A stretch of 64,000 nucleotides of DNA, from NCBI GenBank assembly GCA_016282685.1, contig JAEELM010000008.1:1-64000 (forward strand), given 5' to 3'. Below are positions 27,249 to 36,260 of this stretch, in pieces. This DNA comes from Elusimicrobiaceae bacterium (GTDB taxonomy: Bacteria; Elusimicrobiota; Elusimicrobia; Elusimicrobiales; Elusimicrobiaceae). Made by a program: the position numbers and the translations under genes. How positions within the stretch are numbered: the stretch's first letter is position 1; every line of letters begins with the position of its first letter. Below the pieces are notes generated by a model. The model made no database searches and was not told the origin of the DNA. It saw only the letters and a list, made by a program, of their open reading frames with translations.

Positions 27249-27279
27249 AAAAATCCCGATGGTATCATCGGGATTTTTG
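27249..27279 (+). terminator. Terminator of the small lipoprotein gene
   Basis: Stem CCCGATG/CATCGGG extended by A/T pairs, GTAT loop, then TTTTTG. Confidence 0.85.
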
Positions 27280-27283
27280 CAAA

Positions 27284-27312
27284 TATAAAGCCCCCGGAAA
27301 GGGGGCTTTAAG
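27284..27312 (-). terminator. Terminator of the sigma-factor operon
   Basis: 9-bp stem AAAGCCCCC/GGGGGCTTT with a GGAAA loop, just after the stop of the Cys-rich protein on the minus strand. Confidence 0.75.
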
Positions 27313-27316
27313 ATTT

Positions 27317-28018
27317 TTATTTTTCTTCAGTAGGCGGAGGTGGGGGAGGATTGATTCCAACACGCGGCCCTTTGTGGAATTTTCCACAGTGTTTACCACA
27401 TTTACAATCTTTACCTCCTTCACATTTTTTCCCGTCCTTGGCAAAGGGGCATTCCCCATTTTTACCAAAATGCTCAGGTCCCTTACCGAATTCTTTGGCC
27501 TTTCTCATTTCTGCCGGTATTTTCTTGCCATCTCGGTCTTTGTAATACCCATCATTACGTTCAAAAAGAACTCTTAAGTCGCCATTCGCTTCAATCAATT
27601 CTTGGGTTTTATACGATACCCATTCTTTTTTATTCTCATCCGTTTTGAGCGTTGTTAAAAGCTCCTTCCGGTTGTCTACAAACTCTTTCATTTTTTCCAA
27701 ACGTTCTTCGCCTTTTTTCAATTGATCCTCTCTGAAGGACAATTGTTCTTCACGAATAGAGGCAACTAATTTTTCGAGCTCGGCTTTCTTGGCATCTTTC
27801 TTTTTCCCTGCTTTAAGCCCATTGTATTCTTTCAGTAGTTTCTCTACCTTTGCCTGAGTGTTTTTCATCTTTTCCATTTGGGCTTTATGTGCCTCTTGAA
27901 AAGCCTCATGGCGTTGATCCATGGCAGGGAAACCTTCACTTTGCCCACCCGGCCCCTCTTGGGCAAATACCGGAGCTGTAATCAGTACAGCTGCCAACAT
28001 CCAAATTACTTTCTTCAT
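27317..28018 (-). CDS. Periplasmic helical protein with Cys/His-rich tail
   Basis: 233 aa. Signal peptide 1-19 ('LAAVLITAPVFAQ'). Residues 35-150 are charged, heptad-patterned helices resembling the CpxP/Spy/ZraP type of periplasmic stress protein. The tail (about 185-220) holds five Cys within 'GECPF', 'KKCEGG', 'KDCKCG', 'KHCGK' plus several His, and ends in a run of six Pro. It overlaps the anti-sigma gene by 4 bp, so it is the third gene of a sigma/anti-sigma operon. Metal or redox sensing for the sigma system is inferred. Confidence 0.7.
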   Translation of the reverse strand: MKKVIWMLAAVLITAPVFAQEGPGGQSEGFPAMDQRHEAFQEAHKAQMEKMKNTQAKVEKLLKEYNGLKAGKKKDAKKAELEKLVASIREEQLSFREDQLKKGEERLEKMKEFVDNRKELLTTLKTDENKKEWVSYKTQELIEANGDLRVLFERNDGYYKDRDGKKIPAEMRKAKEFGKGPEHFGKNGECPFAKDGKKCEGGKDCKCGKHCGKFHKGPRVGINPPPPPPTEEK

Positions 28019-28419
28019 AATATTCCCTCCTTAAACTGCTGTTCAAACATAATCAAATCACTTTCAAAAGATTGATAATCTGCGTCCAAATCCTCACTCA
28101 TATACGCCACTACTTCCGCATGGAGAGTATCTTTGTCCGAGCGAGGAACAACCATAATGCCAATCAATCCTACAGCACAAATCCCCGCAACTATTGGTTT
28201 CCAGCCGGAAAACCATTTTTTCTTCCTCGTTGTTTTTGCAAACAGAGAATCTACTACTTTTTCAGGTACAGCCTGGACAGCCAACGCTTCTTCTGCTTTT
28301 CGCAAAAATTGCAATTCCCTTTGGCACTGGACGCAATCTTTCAAATGCGTTTCAAACGCGGTTCTTTCTGTTTCGTCCAGCTCCCCGTTTGCATACAAAA
28401 TTACTTGTTCGCATTTCAT
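28015..28419 (-). CDS. Zinc-finger (ZAS-type) anti-sigma factor
   Basis: 134 aa. The N-terminal anti-sigma domain has 'MKCEQVILYANGELDETE' and 'FETHLKDCVQC', with the H-x3-C-x2-C zinc motif at about 24-31. One membrane helix ('IVAGICAVGLIGIMVV', about 76-92) and a short periplasmic part follow. It should hold the ECF sigma factor at the inner membrane. It overlaps both neighbours by 4 bp. Confidence 0.85.
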   Translation of the reverse strand: MKCEQVILYANGELDETERTAFETHLKDCVQCQRELQFLRKAEEALAVQAVPEKVVDSLFAKTTRKKKWFSGWKPIVAGICAVGLIGIMVVPRSDKDTLHAEVVAYMSEDLDADYQSFESDLIMFEQQFKEGIL

Positions 28420-28997
28420 ATATTTTCTCCTTGCGCATCTAATTGTGCCTGCAACATTTTTTGCATCTTTTGTATTCCCCTGTGACAGTCAGCTAATACA
28501 GTCCCTAGAGGGCGGCCCAGCAATTCGGCCATTTCCTTAAACGATAAATATTGCCGTAAATAAATTACTTCTCTTTGACGAGGGGGAAGTTGTTGCGCTG
28601 CTTGGCGGATATATTCCTCTGTTTCGCGACTTGAAAGACTATCTAGCAACGGTACCGCGCCATCGGGCAATGTATCGTGCAGAAAAGCATTTCCCTCTTC
28701 GTCTGTCTGATCCAATGAGGTTATTTTTTTCTCATCTCGCAAATAATTCAACACTTTGTTACGAGCTGTTAAAAACAACCAACTTTTGAATTTTCCCTTT
28801 GCTTCGTACTTTGCTGCGTGCCGGAAAAAAGATAAAAATACTTCTTGAAATAAATCTCCGGCTGCGCCTTCGTCATGTACCATAGACAAAATATATTGGT
28901 ACAACGAATTTTTATACCGAAATACAAGTTGTTCAAAAGCTTCATTGGAACCCTTATTAAAGAGCAATACTAACTCATCGTCTGTTTTATCCATCAT
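28416..28997 (-). CDS. ECF-type RNA polymerase sigma factor
   Basis: 193 aa. Region 2 ('NEAFEQLVFRYKNSLYQYILSM' area with 'DLFQEVFLSFFRH') and region 4 ('LPPRQREVIYLRQYLSFKEMAELLG', then 'GTVLADCHRGIQKM') are both present, with no region 1 or 3, as in RpoE/SigW-like factors. The frame is open to 29024, but GGAG is spaced correctly for the ATG at 28997. It is first in the operon with its anti-sigma factor and the Cys-rich periplasmic protein. It likely controls an envelope response and its own operon. Confidence 0.92.
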   Translation of the reverse strand: MMDKTDDELVLLFNKGSNEAFEQLVFRYKNSLYQYILSMVHDEGAAGDLFQEVFLSFFRHAAKYEAKGKFKSWLFLTARNKVLNYLRDEKKITSLDQTDEEGNAFLHDTLPDGAVPLLDSLSSRETEEYIRQAAQQLPPRQREVIYLRQYLSFKEMAELLGRPLGTVLADCHRGIQKMQKMLQAQLDAQGENI

Positions 28998-29168
28998 ATG
29001 ATTGGCTCCACATAGTTTTAACACATTCCTTTTAGTTTTTATTGCATCTCTTTTTCATTTTATAAAACTTTATGAAATGCAGAGGGGAAAACTTTAAATC
29101 TAGGTCTAAAATACCCTTCTTTTTGGGCCCTTTGGCCCATTGAGTCTTATCAATTATTTCTTCTAGAA

Positions 29169-29174
29169 TATAAT
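29169..29174 (+). promoter_or_regulatory. -10 box of a leaderless gene
   Basis: TATAAT lies only 4 nt before the ATG at 29179. A weak TTATCA is 16 bp further upstream. Confidence 0.6.
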
Positions 29175-29178
29175 TGAT

Positions 29179-31551
29179 ATGAAAAAACATGTCTCTATTC
29201 GTATTTTTCCATTATTACTGGCTGGATTATTTTTTTGTAGTAACTTGATCCCTGCATGGGCTCAAGGGCGTTATATATTGGAGAAAGCGATAGAAGATTC
29301 TCCCTCATCCATTTCTTACGCATTGGGGGAGACGGCTTATCAGGCAGGATTAGCAACGCTTTCATCTTCCTTATCTTCTAATACTTATTCAATAGGAAGT
29401 AATATTACACGCACCTTATCTCAAAATCCGGCCATTTGGCTTTCTCAGCAAGACCCTTTCTTCTATCGAGCAGGATTACGTTCTCTAGAAGACTTACCCA
29501 AAGCCACACTTTTTTGGGAAAGGGATTTGACACGTTCTGTTTCCGCATTAATTAAAATACCTTTTTCAAGTGGAATTGCCGCCACACACGGGCTAACTAA
29601 ACAGCAACTCCAACCGCTTTATCATACTCTTTCGGACATCTACTCGTTAGGATTTTTGACTTCTCAAGAGAAAGCTTCTTTACTTTTAAACCAATTCCAA
29701 CCTTTTGAAAATACACCTTTGCGCCCCATACTCACTTCAGCCATTGCTCGGGCGCTATTCAAAATGAAAGCTTATCCGGAATTAAAAATTCTGGCTGACA
29801 AAACGCCCGAACAAACTTCTCTATGGGGAGGAATAGATCGTTATGCCAAGATGCATCAATTACCGATTCATCTATCGGTAGGTGGAACACAAACCACGTC
29901 TGGTTTAGCATTAGATAAAAATTTACTGACTCCCGGCGGAAAAATTGCTGCAAATGCTTTTGACCCTTCTTTCGAAGCCACACAGTGGTATATGGATCAG
30001 CCCACAAATTTTACCTCTACTTTGAGTAAACCCATCCCTGGCAACAATTTATACCAGACTTCTTCTTTTGCACCACTTCAATTATCTAATTTGCCGGCTT
30101 ATCACACAACTTCAACAGAACGAGAAATTACAATAAACGGGGAGACTCTCTCTTCCACCCAGCTTCAACAAAAAGCTTATACATTTCTAACAACGGATGG
30201 CCAACAATTTTTACCACAACAGGTGCGTCAAGATGCTTCTTTCCTACAGAAAGCCAGCCTATATTTAGCCTCTTTTGTTATCGGGTTAGAAGTAGGTCCT
30301 CCTGTTATGGCCAGTTTGGGAGAAACTCTAAATCTTTCTTTAGAAGAAAATATCTTAGTCCCTGTTGCGGCTTTCTTGCCCTATTCTTTGGGTGCTTTCT
30401 TTGCCGACTGGCTCAAAAACAAAATTGGTCGAAAGGCCAGTCTTAATTTAGGTTTAACCTTAACAGGAGGAAGCTTTTTAGCAGGAGCAACCGCCTTAGG
30501 GCTCAATGGTCACTTCGTGCCATGGGCTAACACTTCGGCCCATTTTTATAGTATTTTAGCAGCTCTGACAGTAGCCAGTTTCGGTGCCACATTTATTCAC
30601 GTGTCTGTAGGACCTATGATGAGTGAATTGAGCAAAAATGTATCCAGTCTAATTCGCCAAAAGCGAACCGCATATACCGAACTAGGTCAAGCAGCAGGGC
30701 TCATGGCTTCTTATTTCTTTCCTTTTTTGGCAACCGGTGTATTAGGGTTAGACTGGAGTGCTCCGTTCATGATGGCATTCCCCTTGGTAGGAGCGGCCGC
30801 TTTAGGAGTCAATATCTCTAGGCTCAAAAATACTCGCCCCACCATTTCCCCAACACCCTCTTCTTCAAATCTCTCTTTGTTAGAGAGGTTACGCAACAAT
30901 AGTTACTTGCGCCTAATGAAGGAAGATCGTTCTATTTTGCCGCTGTTGGGAGGGTTAGTATTAGTTAACGGGATTGAAATGGCCGTTAATAGCGGATTTT
31001 TATTATTGCTTCCCTCTCTTACTTCTAATCCATCTTCTCAATACATGTTTGGATTTGCCCAATTTGCGCTTCCTTTTGTATTGGGCAGTTTCTTGGGAAG
31101 TAAATTTCTAAAATGGTTCCCTAATCACAATTTAACGGTCTCCACTACCCTGACTGCAGCAGGAGCTCTCGCCGCCACCCTTTTCACCGGCAATGTTTAT
31201 GCCCTTACAGCGGCTCTTTTTACTGCAGAGTTAGGGCTTTCCTCCGCTTACACTCTCTCATTCGCCCGGGCAGCTAAAACCCCTCAAACACAAGACAAAC
31301 TTACCTCTTTACTAATGGCCAGCACCGCAGCTTGTGCGGCTGTTCCCTACATTTTGAGTAATTTGGCTCAACGCTGCATAGATGCCGGCATTTTCTCTGC
31401 AACAGATGCTACTGCCGTATCTCTCATTGGAATTCCGGCGTTATTATCAGTAGCGGCTGTCTCTCTATTTAGAAAAATGGAAGGGTTTCCCAAATTACAT
31501 CTTTGGGAACGATTTAGAAATTGGTTAAAGAGTTTATGGAAATCCAATTAA
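29179..31551 (+). CDS. MFS-like transporter fused to a secreted N-terminal domain
   Basis: 790 aa. Residues 1-29 are a signal peptide ('LLLAGLFFCSNLIPAWAQ'). Residues 30-355 are a soluble, Ser/Thr/Leu-rich domain with no recognisable family. Residues 360-770 hold about 12 hydrophobic helices with the MFS loop signature 'DWLKNKIGRKASL' (about 413-425) between TM2 and TM3. MFS proteins normally start in the cytoplasm, so a cleaved or anchoring signal followed by a 320-residue exported domain is unusual. There is no Shine-Dalgarno site. Substrate unknown. Confidence 0.75.
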   Translation: MKKHVSIRIFPLLLAGLFFCSNLIPAWAQGRYILEKAIEDSPSSISYALGETAYQAGLATLSSSLSSNTYSIGSNITRTLSQNPAIWLSQQDPFFYRAGLRSLEDLPKATLFWERDLTRSVSALIKIPFSSGIAATHGLTKQQLQPLYHTLSDIYSLGFLTSQEKASLLLNQFQPFENTPLRPILTSAIARALFKMKAYPELKILADKTPEQTSLWGGIDRYAKMHQLPIHLSVGGTQTTSGLALDKNLLTPGGKIAANAFDPSFEATQWYMDQPTNFTSTLSKPIPGNNLYQTSSFAPLQLSNLPAYHTTSTEREITINGETLSSTQLQQKAYTFLTTDGQQFLPQQVRQDASFLQKASLYLASFVIGLEVGPPVMASLGETLNLSLEENILVPVAAFLPYSLGAFFADWLKNKIGRKASLNLGLTLTGGSFLAGATALGLNGHFVPWANTSAHFYSILAALTVASFGATFIHVSVGPMMSELSKNVSSLIRQKRTAYTELGQAAGLMASYFFPFLATGVLGLDWSAPFMMAFPLVGAAALGVNISRLKNTRPTISPTPSSSNLSLLERLRNNSYLRLMKEDRSILPLLGGLVLVNGIEMAVNSGFLLLLPSLTSNPSSQYMFGFAQFALPFVLGSFLGSKFLKWFPNHNLTVSTTLTAAGALAATLFTGNVYALTAALFTAELGLSSAYTLSFARAAKTPQTQDKLTSLLMASTAACAAVPYILSNLAQRCIDAGIFSATDATAVSLIGIPALLSVAAVSLFRKMEGFPKLHLWERFRNWLKSLWKSN

Positions 31552-31577
31552 AAAGGTGCCTTAAAAGGCACCTTTTT
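31550..31577. terminator. Bidirectional terminator
   Basis: Long stem AAAAAGGTGCCTT/AAGGCACCTTTTT starting at the MFS gene stop codon. It also closes the convergent efflux operon. Confidence 0.85.
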
Positions 31578-31594
31578 AATTAAATAATTTTTCA

Positions 31595-32821
31595 TTACTC
31601 ATAACGCAAAGCGTCAATAGGAGTAAGTTTTGAAGCTTTATAAGCCGGATAATAGCCAAAGAAAATACCCGTTGCAGCAGAAAATCCAGCCGATACCAAG
31701 ATAGCCCAAACAGATAACTGAGCTGATAACGACATATATTTTGCCACAAATAGAGTAAATATTATTCCTAAAATAATCCCTATCAATCCGCCTAAACACG
31801 AAAGCGTCATAGATTCTACCAAGAATTGTAAACGGATATTCCAGCTGGTAGCTCCTATCGCCATACGGATACCGATTTCACGCGTACGTTCCGTAACAGA
31901 TACGAGCATAATATTCATTACTCCGATACCGCCTACAATTAAGGAAACGGCTCCAATAATTCCCAGAAATAAACTCATTGTAGTAGCTGTGCTTTTAGCT
32001 TGCTCTACAAAAGAAGCCATATCATCCAATTGGAAATCATCCTTTCCAAGTGGGTGAATATGATGAGTATTTCGTACAGCATTTTGAATATCTACCTTAG
32101 AATTTTCAATTTGGTTAAAGTCAGCCACCTTAATGACTACACGGTCTAATGCACGTCTATTGGAACTACCCCAGCCCGTGTCCATTTTAACTTTCCCGGT
32201 AGTATAAGGGATAAGAGCGCCTTCATCGATATTAAATCCAAATCCGCTTGAACCTGTTTTCTTCGTAACTCCAACCACTTTAAACGGAATATTATTTAAC
32301 ACAACTGTTTTATCTAGAGGTTCTACATCCCCAAATATGGTTTGTGCGGCGGAAGCTCCGATTACCATTACCTGTCCGTAATCAGCAATTTCTTTTCCGG
32401 TGAAAGCACGACCTTTCTCTATTTCCCAACCGTACGCTTTAAAAATATCAGTATCCGTAGCTAATACACTCAGTCCCACACTTGTATTTTTGTACTTCAC
32501 ATTGAAACTGTTTTGAATGTAAGGAGCCGCCGCATCCACCCCGTCAATTTGACGAATAGCAATAACGTCATCCATTGTTACATCTTTAGGAGAAGAAATG
32601 CTATCGTCTAAATTCCATGGTTGGCGTAAGAAAATAATGTTGGTTCCCATATTGGAAAAGCGATCGGAAATACTTTTCTTCGTAGCGGATCCAACAGCTA
32701 ATACCGTAATGACAGCCGCCACACCGATGATAATACCCAAACTAGTCAGCGCTGCACGCATCTTATTGGCGAAGATGGCTTTTAATGAAATTTTAAAAAT
32801 AGCATACAATGAATCAATCAT
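31595..32821 (-). CDS. MacB-type ABC transporter permease
   Basis: 408 aa. One N-terminal membrane helix is followed by a large periplasmic MacB_PCD domain (about 45-245), then three helices of the FtsX domain with 'GIGVMNIMLVSVTERTREIGIRMAIGA' pattern (about 300-325). This is the mechanotransmission permease topology. The ATPase is a separate gene that overlaps the start by 4 bp, unlike E. coli MacB, where both are fused. It pairs with the adaptor and TolC-like protein of the operon to expel substrates such as antimicrobial peptides or lipopeptides. Confidence 0.92.
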   Translation of the reverse strand: MIDSLYAIFKISLKAIFANKMRAALTSLGIIIGVAAVITVLAVGSATKKSISDRFSNMGTNIIFLRQPWNLDDSISSPKDVTMDDVIAIRQIDGVDAAAPYIQNSFNVKYKNTSVGLSVLATDTDIFKAYGWEIEKGRAFTGKEIADYGQVMVIGASAAQTIFGDVEPLDKTVVLNNIPFKVVGVTKKTGSSGFGFNIDEGALIPYTTGKVKMDTGWGSSNRRALDRVVIKVADFNQIENSKVDIQNAVRNTHHIHPLGKDDFQLDDMASFVEQAKSTATTMSLFLGIIGAVSLIVGGIGVMNIMLVSVTERTREIGIRMAIGATSWNIRLQFLVESMTLSCLGGLIGIILGIIFTLFVAKYMSLSAQLSVWAILVSAGFSAATGIFFGYYPAYKASKLTPIDALRYE

Positions 32822-33504
32822 TTTTTTACCTCATCGCTGACTTTTTGTCCATCTTTGAATTTAATTAGACGAGTAGCATATTCCGCAATATCCGGCTCGT
32901 GTGTAATAAGAATAATGGTTTTGCCCATTTCTTTATTCAAACGTGTGAACAAATCCATTACCTCAATACTCATTTTAGTATCCAAGTTACCGGTCGGCTC
33001 GTCGGCAAAAATAATGGGGGCATCACATACCAAACTGCGCGCAATGGCTACACGCTGCTGTTGCCCGCCGGAAAGTTGATTTGGCAAATGATGAGCACGC
33101 GCGGCCAAACCAACGGCTTCCAGCGCTTCCATGGCTTTTTTGTGGCGTTCAGTGGCCGGCGTGTGATTATAAATCATCGGCAGTTCCACATTTTCAATGG
33201 CCGTCGTACGTTTGATTAAATTGAATCCCTGAAATACAAACCCAATTTTATGATTACGCACACCTGCTAGTTTGGACAGGTCGGTAGCCGTTACATCAAT
33301 GCCGTCCAATATGTACGTGCCGTGGGTAGGTTTATCCAAACACCCTAAAATATTCATGAAGGTAGATTTTCCCGAACCAGATGGCCCCATCACGGCCACA
33401 AATTCGCCCTTTTCAATGGAAACACTTACACCGTTGAGGGCTTTTACTTCCACGTCCCCAACGGTATAAATTTTGTATAAATCGCGCGTATCGATGAGTG
33501 CCAT
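32818..33504 (-). CDS. MacB/LolD-type ABC transporter ATPase
   Basis: 228 aa with a full nucleotide-binding domain: Walker A 'GPSGSGKST' (about 40-48), Q-loop 'FVFQGFNL', signature 'LSGGQQQRVAIARS', Walker B 'IIFADEPTGNLD' and the switch His in 'LITHEPDIA'. The 'EPTGNLD' and size place it in the MacB/LolD/FtsE group that drives FtsX-like permeases from the cytoplasm. It lies 8 bp after the adaptor gene. Confidence 0.95.
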   Translation of the reverse strand: MALIDTRDLYKIYTVGDVEVKALNGVSVSIEKGEFVAVMGPSGSGKSTFMNILGCLDKPTHGTYILDGIDVTATDLSKLAGVRNHKIGFVFQGFNLIKRTTAIENVELPMIYNHTPATERHKKAMEALEAVGLAARAHHLPNQLSGGQQQRVAIARSLVCDAPIIFADEPTGNLDTKMSIEVMDLFTRLNKEMGKTIILITHEPDIAEYATRLIKFKDGQKVSDEVKK

Positions 33505-33512
33505 ATACTCTC

Positions 33513-34793
33513 CTAACGTCGGCGCATTCCGCCGCCACCCATGCCACCTCGCGGCGGAGTCATCCCACCGGCCATACCGGTTGCTTTCAAATTATTTTCA
33601 CCAACAATCACCATATCGCCTTCTTGAACGTCCCCACCGATAATTTCGGTTTTCTTAGTGGCGATAATACCGATTTGTACGTCCACCCGTTTAGGGGATT
33701 GCCCTTTTTCCATTTTCCACACGCCCGTATTTTCATACGTTTTTTTGTTACTGGAAGGAGAGAAGCGCAAAGCTTCATTAGGTACGGTAAGTACCCCTTT
33801 TTTATCAGTGGTGTAAATCGTCATGGTAGCGGTCATACCCGGTTTTAAACGCAGATCCTGGTTATCAACATCAACAATTACCGTATAAGAAGTGCTGCCG
33901 GAAGAACCGGATGAGCCGGACGAATCCACATAGTTCGTACGCACTTGACGCACCGTTCCTTTGAATTTTTCACCCATGTAACCATCTAATGTAAACTCTG
34001 CATTTTGGCCAGCTTGAATTTTTACAATATCGGCTTCGGACACCTTGGCTTCAATCTGCATTTTGGTTAAGTCCTGTGCTACCACAAATAACTCCGGTGT
34101 GGAAAAACCTGCGGTAATCGTTTGCCCTTCACTTACTTTCTTGGTGAGGACCACACCATCAATAGGTGAAACAATTTTAGTGTTAGACAAATTTTTCTCG
34201 GCCGTATCTAAATTAGACTGTGCCCTTACCACACTGGCTTGTGCAGAATTTAAAGAGCTCTTCGCATTTATATAGGACAGTTCATATTCTTCCAAATTTA
34301 CTTTAGATACATAGTTTTTTTCATAAAGCGTTTTATAACGGTCATAATTAAGTTTTGCATGATCATACCCTTTTTTGGCAGAAGCATAATTTTCTTTGGC
34401 TGAAGACAAGGATGCTTTTGCTTCTTCCAAACTAGCCAAAATTTGCGTTTGATCAATAACAGCCATTAAATCGCCTTTCTTCACTTCCGAGTTATAATCC
34501 ACATAAATTTTTAAAATCTCGCCGGACACCAATGCTCCGACTTGTGTGGTATTAACTGGGTTAATCGGCCCTGAGGCCTCCACAATATCCACAATGTCGC
34601 CTTTTTCTACCTTTGCAAAACGAAAGGGAGGCAATTGCCGGTGTGGTGTCACACAGGACTTTAACCCTACCAACAAGGCTATTAACACAATACCCACAAT
34701 CACTTTTAACCACCAAGGCATTGCTTTAAATTTAATCCAAATCCATTTGATTTTTTCCCAAATGATTTGCAGTATCTTCTTTACTTTTTCCAT
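33513..34793 (-). CDS. MacA/HlyD-type periplasmic adaptor protein
   Basis: 426 aa. One membrane anchor lies near residues 24-44. A lipoyl half-motif, an alpha-helical hairpin (about 115-190, heptads rich in Ala/Lys/Tyr) and beta-barrel domains ('KIVSPIDGVVLTKKVSEGQTI...') follow in the order of RND/ABC adaptors. The C-terminus is Gly/Arg/Met-rich ('GGMTPPRGGMGGGGMRRR'). It should bridge the inner-membrane ABC unit and the TolC-like channel. It starts 1 bp after the tolC-like stop codon. Confidence 0.92.
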   Translation of the reverse strand: MEKVKKILQIIWEKIKWIWIKFKAMPWWLKVIVGIVLIALLVGLKSCVTPHRQLPPFRFAKVEKGDIVDIVEASGPINPVNTTQVGALVSGEILKIYVDYNSEVKKGDLMAVIDQTQILASLEEAKASLSSAKENYASAKKGYDHAKLNYDRYKTLYEKNYVSKVNLEEYELSYINAKSSLNSAQASVVRAQSNLDTAEKNLSNTKIVSPIDGVVLTKKVSEGQTITAGFSTPELFVVAQDLTKMQIEAKVSEADIVKIQAGQNAEFTLDGYMGEKFKGTVRQVRTNYVDSSGSSGSSGSTSYTVIVDVDNQDLRLKPGMTATMTIYTTDKKGVLTVPNEALRFSPSSNKKTYENTGVWKMEKGQSPKRVDVQIGIIATKKTEIIGGDVQEGDMVIVGENNLKATGMAGGMTPPRGGMGGGGMRRR

Positions 34794-34794
34794 A

Positions 34795-36162
34795 TTAATA
34801 AGTCCCCATTGCTTGTTTTAAATCAGCTACGGCAGAGGCATAGTCATAACGCGCCGTCAGCAGGCTCAATTCAGCGTCGGTATAGGCAGCCTCCGCATCT
34901 TTGAGTTCAATAATATCTCCAATTCCCTCATTATAACGTCCCTGAGCCAATTCCAAATTCTCTTTAGCTTTCTCCGCATTCAATTGGGCTATTGGAATAC
35001 TTTCTTTTGATTCTTCCATCTTAATAAAAGCATTCTGCACTTCCAAAAAGACATTGTTGAGCAAACTACGTGTATTATTTTGTGTGTTTTCCAAATTCAA
35101 CTGCGCTTGTTTTACCCCGTTGTACGTTTTAAAAGCATTAAAAATGGGTATTTCGACTCCTACCGCCAAACGAGTATCTTCATTATCTAAGTGGAAATCA
35201 TCTCCGCTTTTAGAAAAACCTGCCAAGAAAGAAAAGGTAGGTAAATATGCCGCTTTGGCTTGATTTAATCTCATTTCGCTTAGTCTAATATCCAAACGTG
35301 AGGAATCAACATCCGGCCGGTTTTCATAAGCAGTTTTAACCGTTTCATCAAATGACAATTCAAAATTTTCTTCTTCAATATTTTCTTCTATATCCAATGT
35401 ATTAGGGGTTGTGATTCCCAACGTGTTAGCCAACGTAGCCGAGGCCGTTTTAACAGCGTTTTTAGCACGAATTAGGCGTAATTCTTCATTATTCAAGTTC
35501 ACCTCTGCCGTTGTTACATCTACTTTTGGACGCAAACCCAAACGATAATACTCAGAAGTGCGGTCAAACTGTTCTTTATATACATCACGCGATTGCATAC
35601 GAATATTTACCGTCCGCAAAGCAGACAGCAAATTGTAATAGTTTTTCTTTACATCACGAATGATATCGTTTTCTATATTTTTAAATTTTAATTCAGCCTG
35701 TTCCACTTCCACTTGTTTCATTCTTACATTACGGACCAAATCGGTAATACCCCGTATTGAAAGAGTAGCCTCTGCGGCCACATTTCCATAGTGGTCTTCC
35801 ACCGTTGGAGAACCAGACGTTTTATGTGCCGTGTAAGTTTCACTTGCACTGGCAGAAGCTGTCGGTAAAAAATTTCCTTTAGCCAGATTCAATTCCACTT
35901 GTGCCATTTTCTTCTGCAAGGAAGCACTTACCGCAGAGGTACTGTTGGCAAGGGCCAAATTGATACAATCCTGCAAAGATAATGTCCCGTTAATATCTGG
36001 AAGGGGGGAGCCATCCAATCCAGTGGTAGCCTGTACCCCATACACTTCCTTTGCTGGCGTGTTAGAAACACTCTCCGGGGCTGTAATTACTTTACCCTGT
36101 AAGTTCAATGCGGTAAAAACCGCCACGAAACAAATAATTTTTTTAAAAATATTCATATTCAT
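34795..36162 (-). CDS. TolC-family outer membrane efflux protein
   Basis: 455 aa with a signal peptide (1-24) and two TolC/OEP repeats, each with long periplasmic helices. Signature stretches include 'LSLQDCINLALANS' at the start of repeat 1 and 'VKTAYENRPDVDSSRLDIRLSEM' opening repeat 2. It forms the trimeric exit duct of the tripartite pump encoded downstream. Two in-frame ATGs exist at 36162 and 36156. A TACAAT box 3 nt before the first favours initiation on an mRNA with at most a few leader bases. Confidence 0.92.
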   Translation of the reverse strand: MNMNIFKKIICFVAVFTALNLQGKVITAPESVSNTPAKEVYGVQATTGLDGSPLPDINGTLSLQDCINLALANSTSAVSASLQKKMAQVELNLAKGNFLPTASASASETYTAHKTSGSPTVEDHYGNVAAEATLSIRGITDLVRNVRMKQVEVEQAELKFKNIENDIIRDVKKNYYNLLSALRTVNIRMQSRDVYKEQFDRTSEYYRLGLRPKVDVTTAEVNLNNEELRLIRAKNAVKTASATLANTLGITTPNTLDIEENIEEENFELSFDETVKTAYENRPDVDSSRLDIRLSEMRLNQAKAAYLPTFSFLAGFSKSGDDFHLDNEDTRLAVGVEIPIFNAFKTYNGVKQAQLNLENTQNNTRSLLNNVFLEVQNAFIKMEESKESIPIAQLNAEKAKENLELAQGRYNEGIGDIIELKDAEAAYTDAELSLLTARYDYASAVADLKQAMGTY

Positions 36163-36165
36163 AAT

Positions 36166-36171
36166 ATTGTA
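36166..36171 (-). promoter_or_regulatory. -10 box of the efflux operon
   Basis: Extended -10 TGGTACAAT on the minus strand ends 3 nt before ATG 36162 and 9 nt before ATG 36156, so the operon mRNA would be leaderless or nearly so. Confidence 0.6.
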
Positions 36172-36247
36172 CCAATTAATAGCGTTACTTTTTTTTAACC
36201 CTTTCCTTTACATTTTTATTGCACTTCTAACCCAATTTCTGTTTTGG

Positions 36248-36253
36248 TATAAT
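36248..36253 (+). promoter_or_regulatory. Extended -10 promoter of the DUF486 gene
   Basis: TGGTATAAT lies 7 nt before ATG 36261. An alternative in-frame ATG at 36252 overlaps this box and so cannot be within its transcript. Confidence 0.65.
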
Positions 36254-36260
36254 GATACAT

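Noticed and set aside
36252..36260. Upstream ATG 36252 as start of the DUF486 gene
   Set aside because: This ATG overlaps the -10 box TATAAT, so it would not be in the transcript; ATG 36261 fits the promoter.
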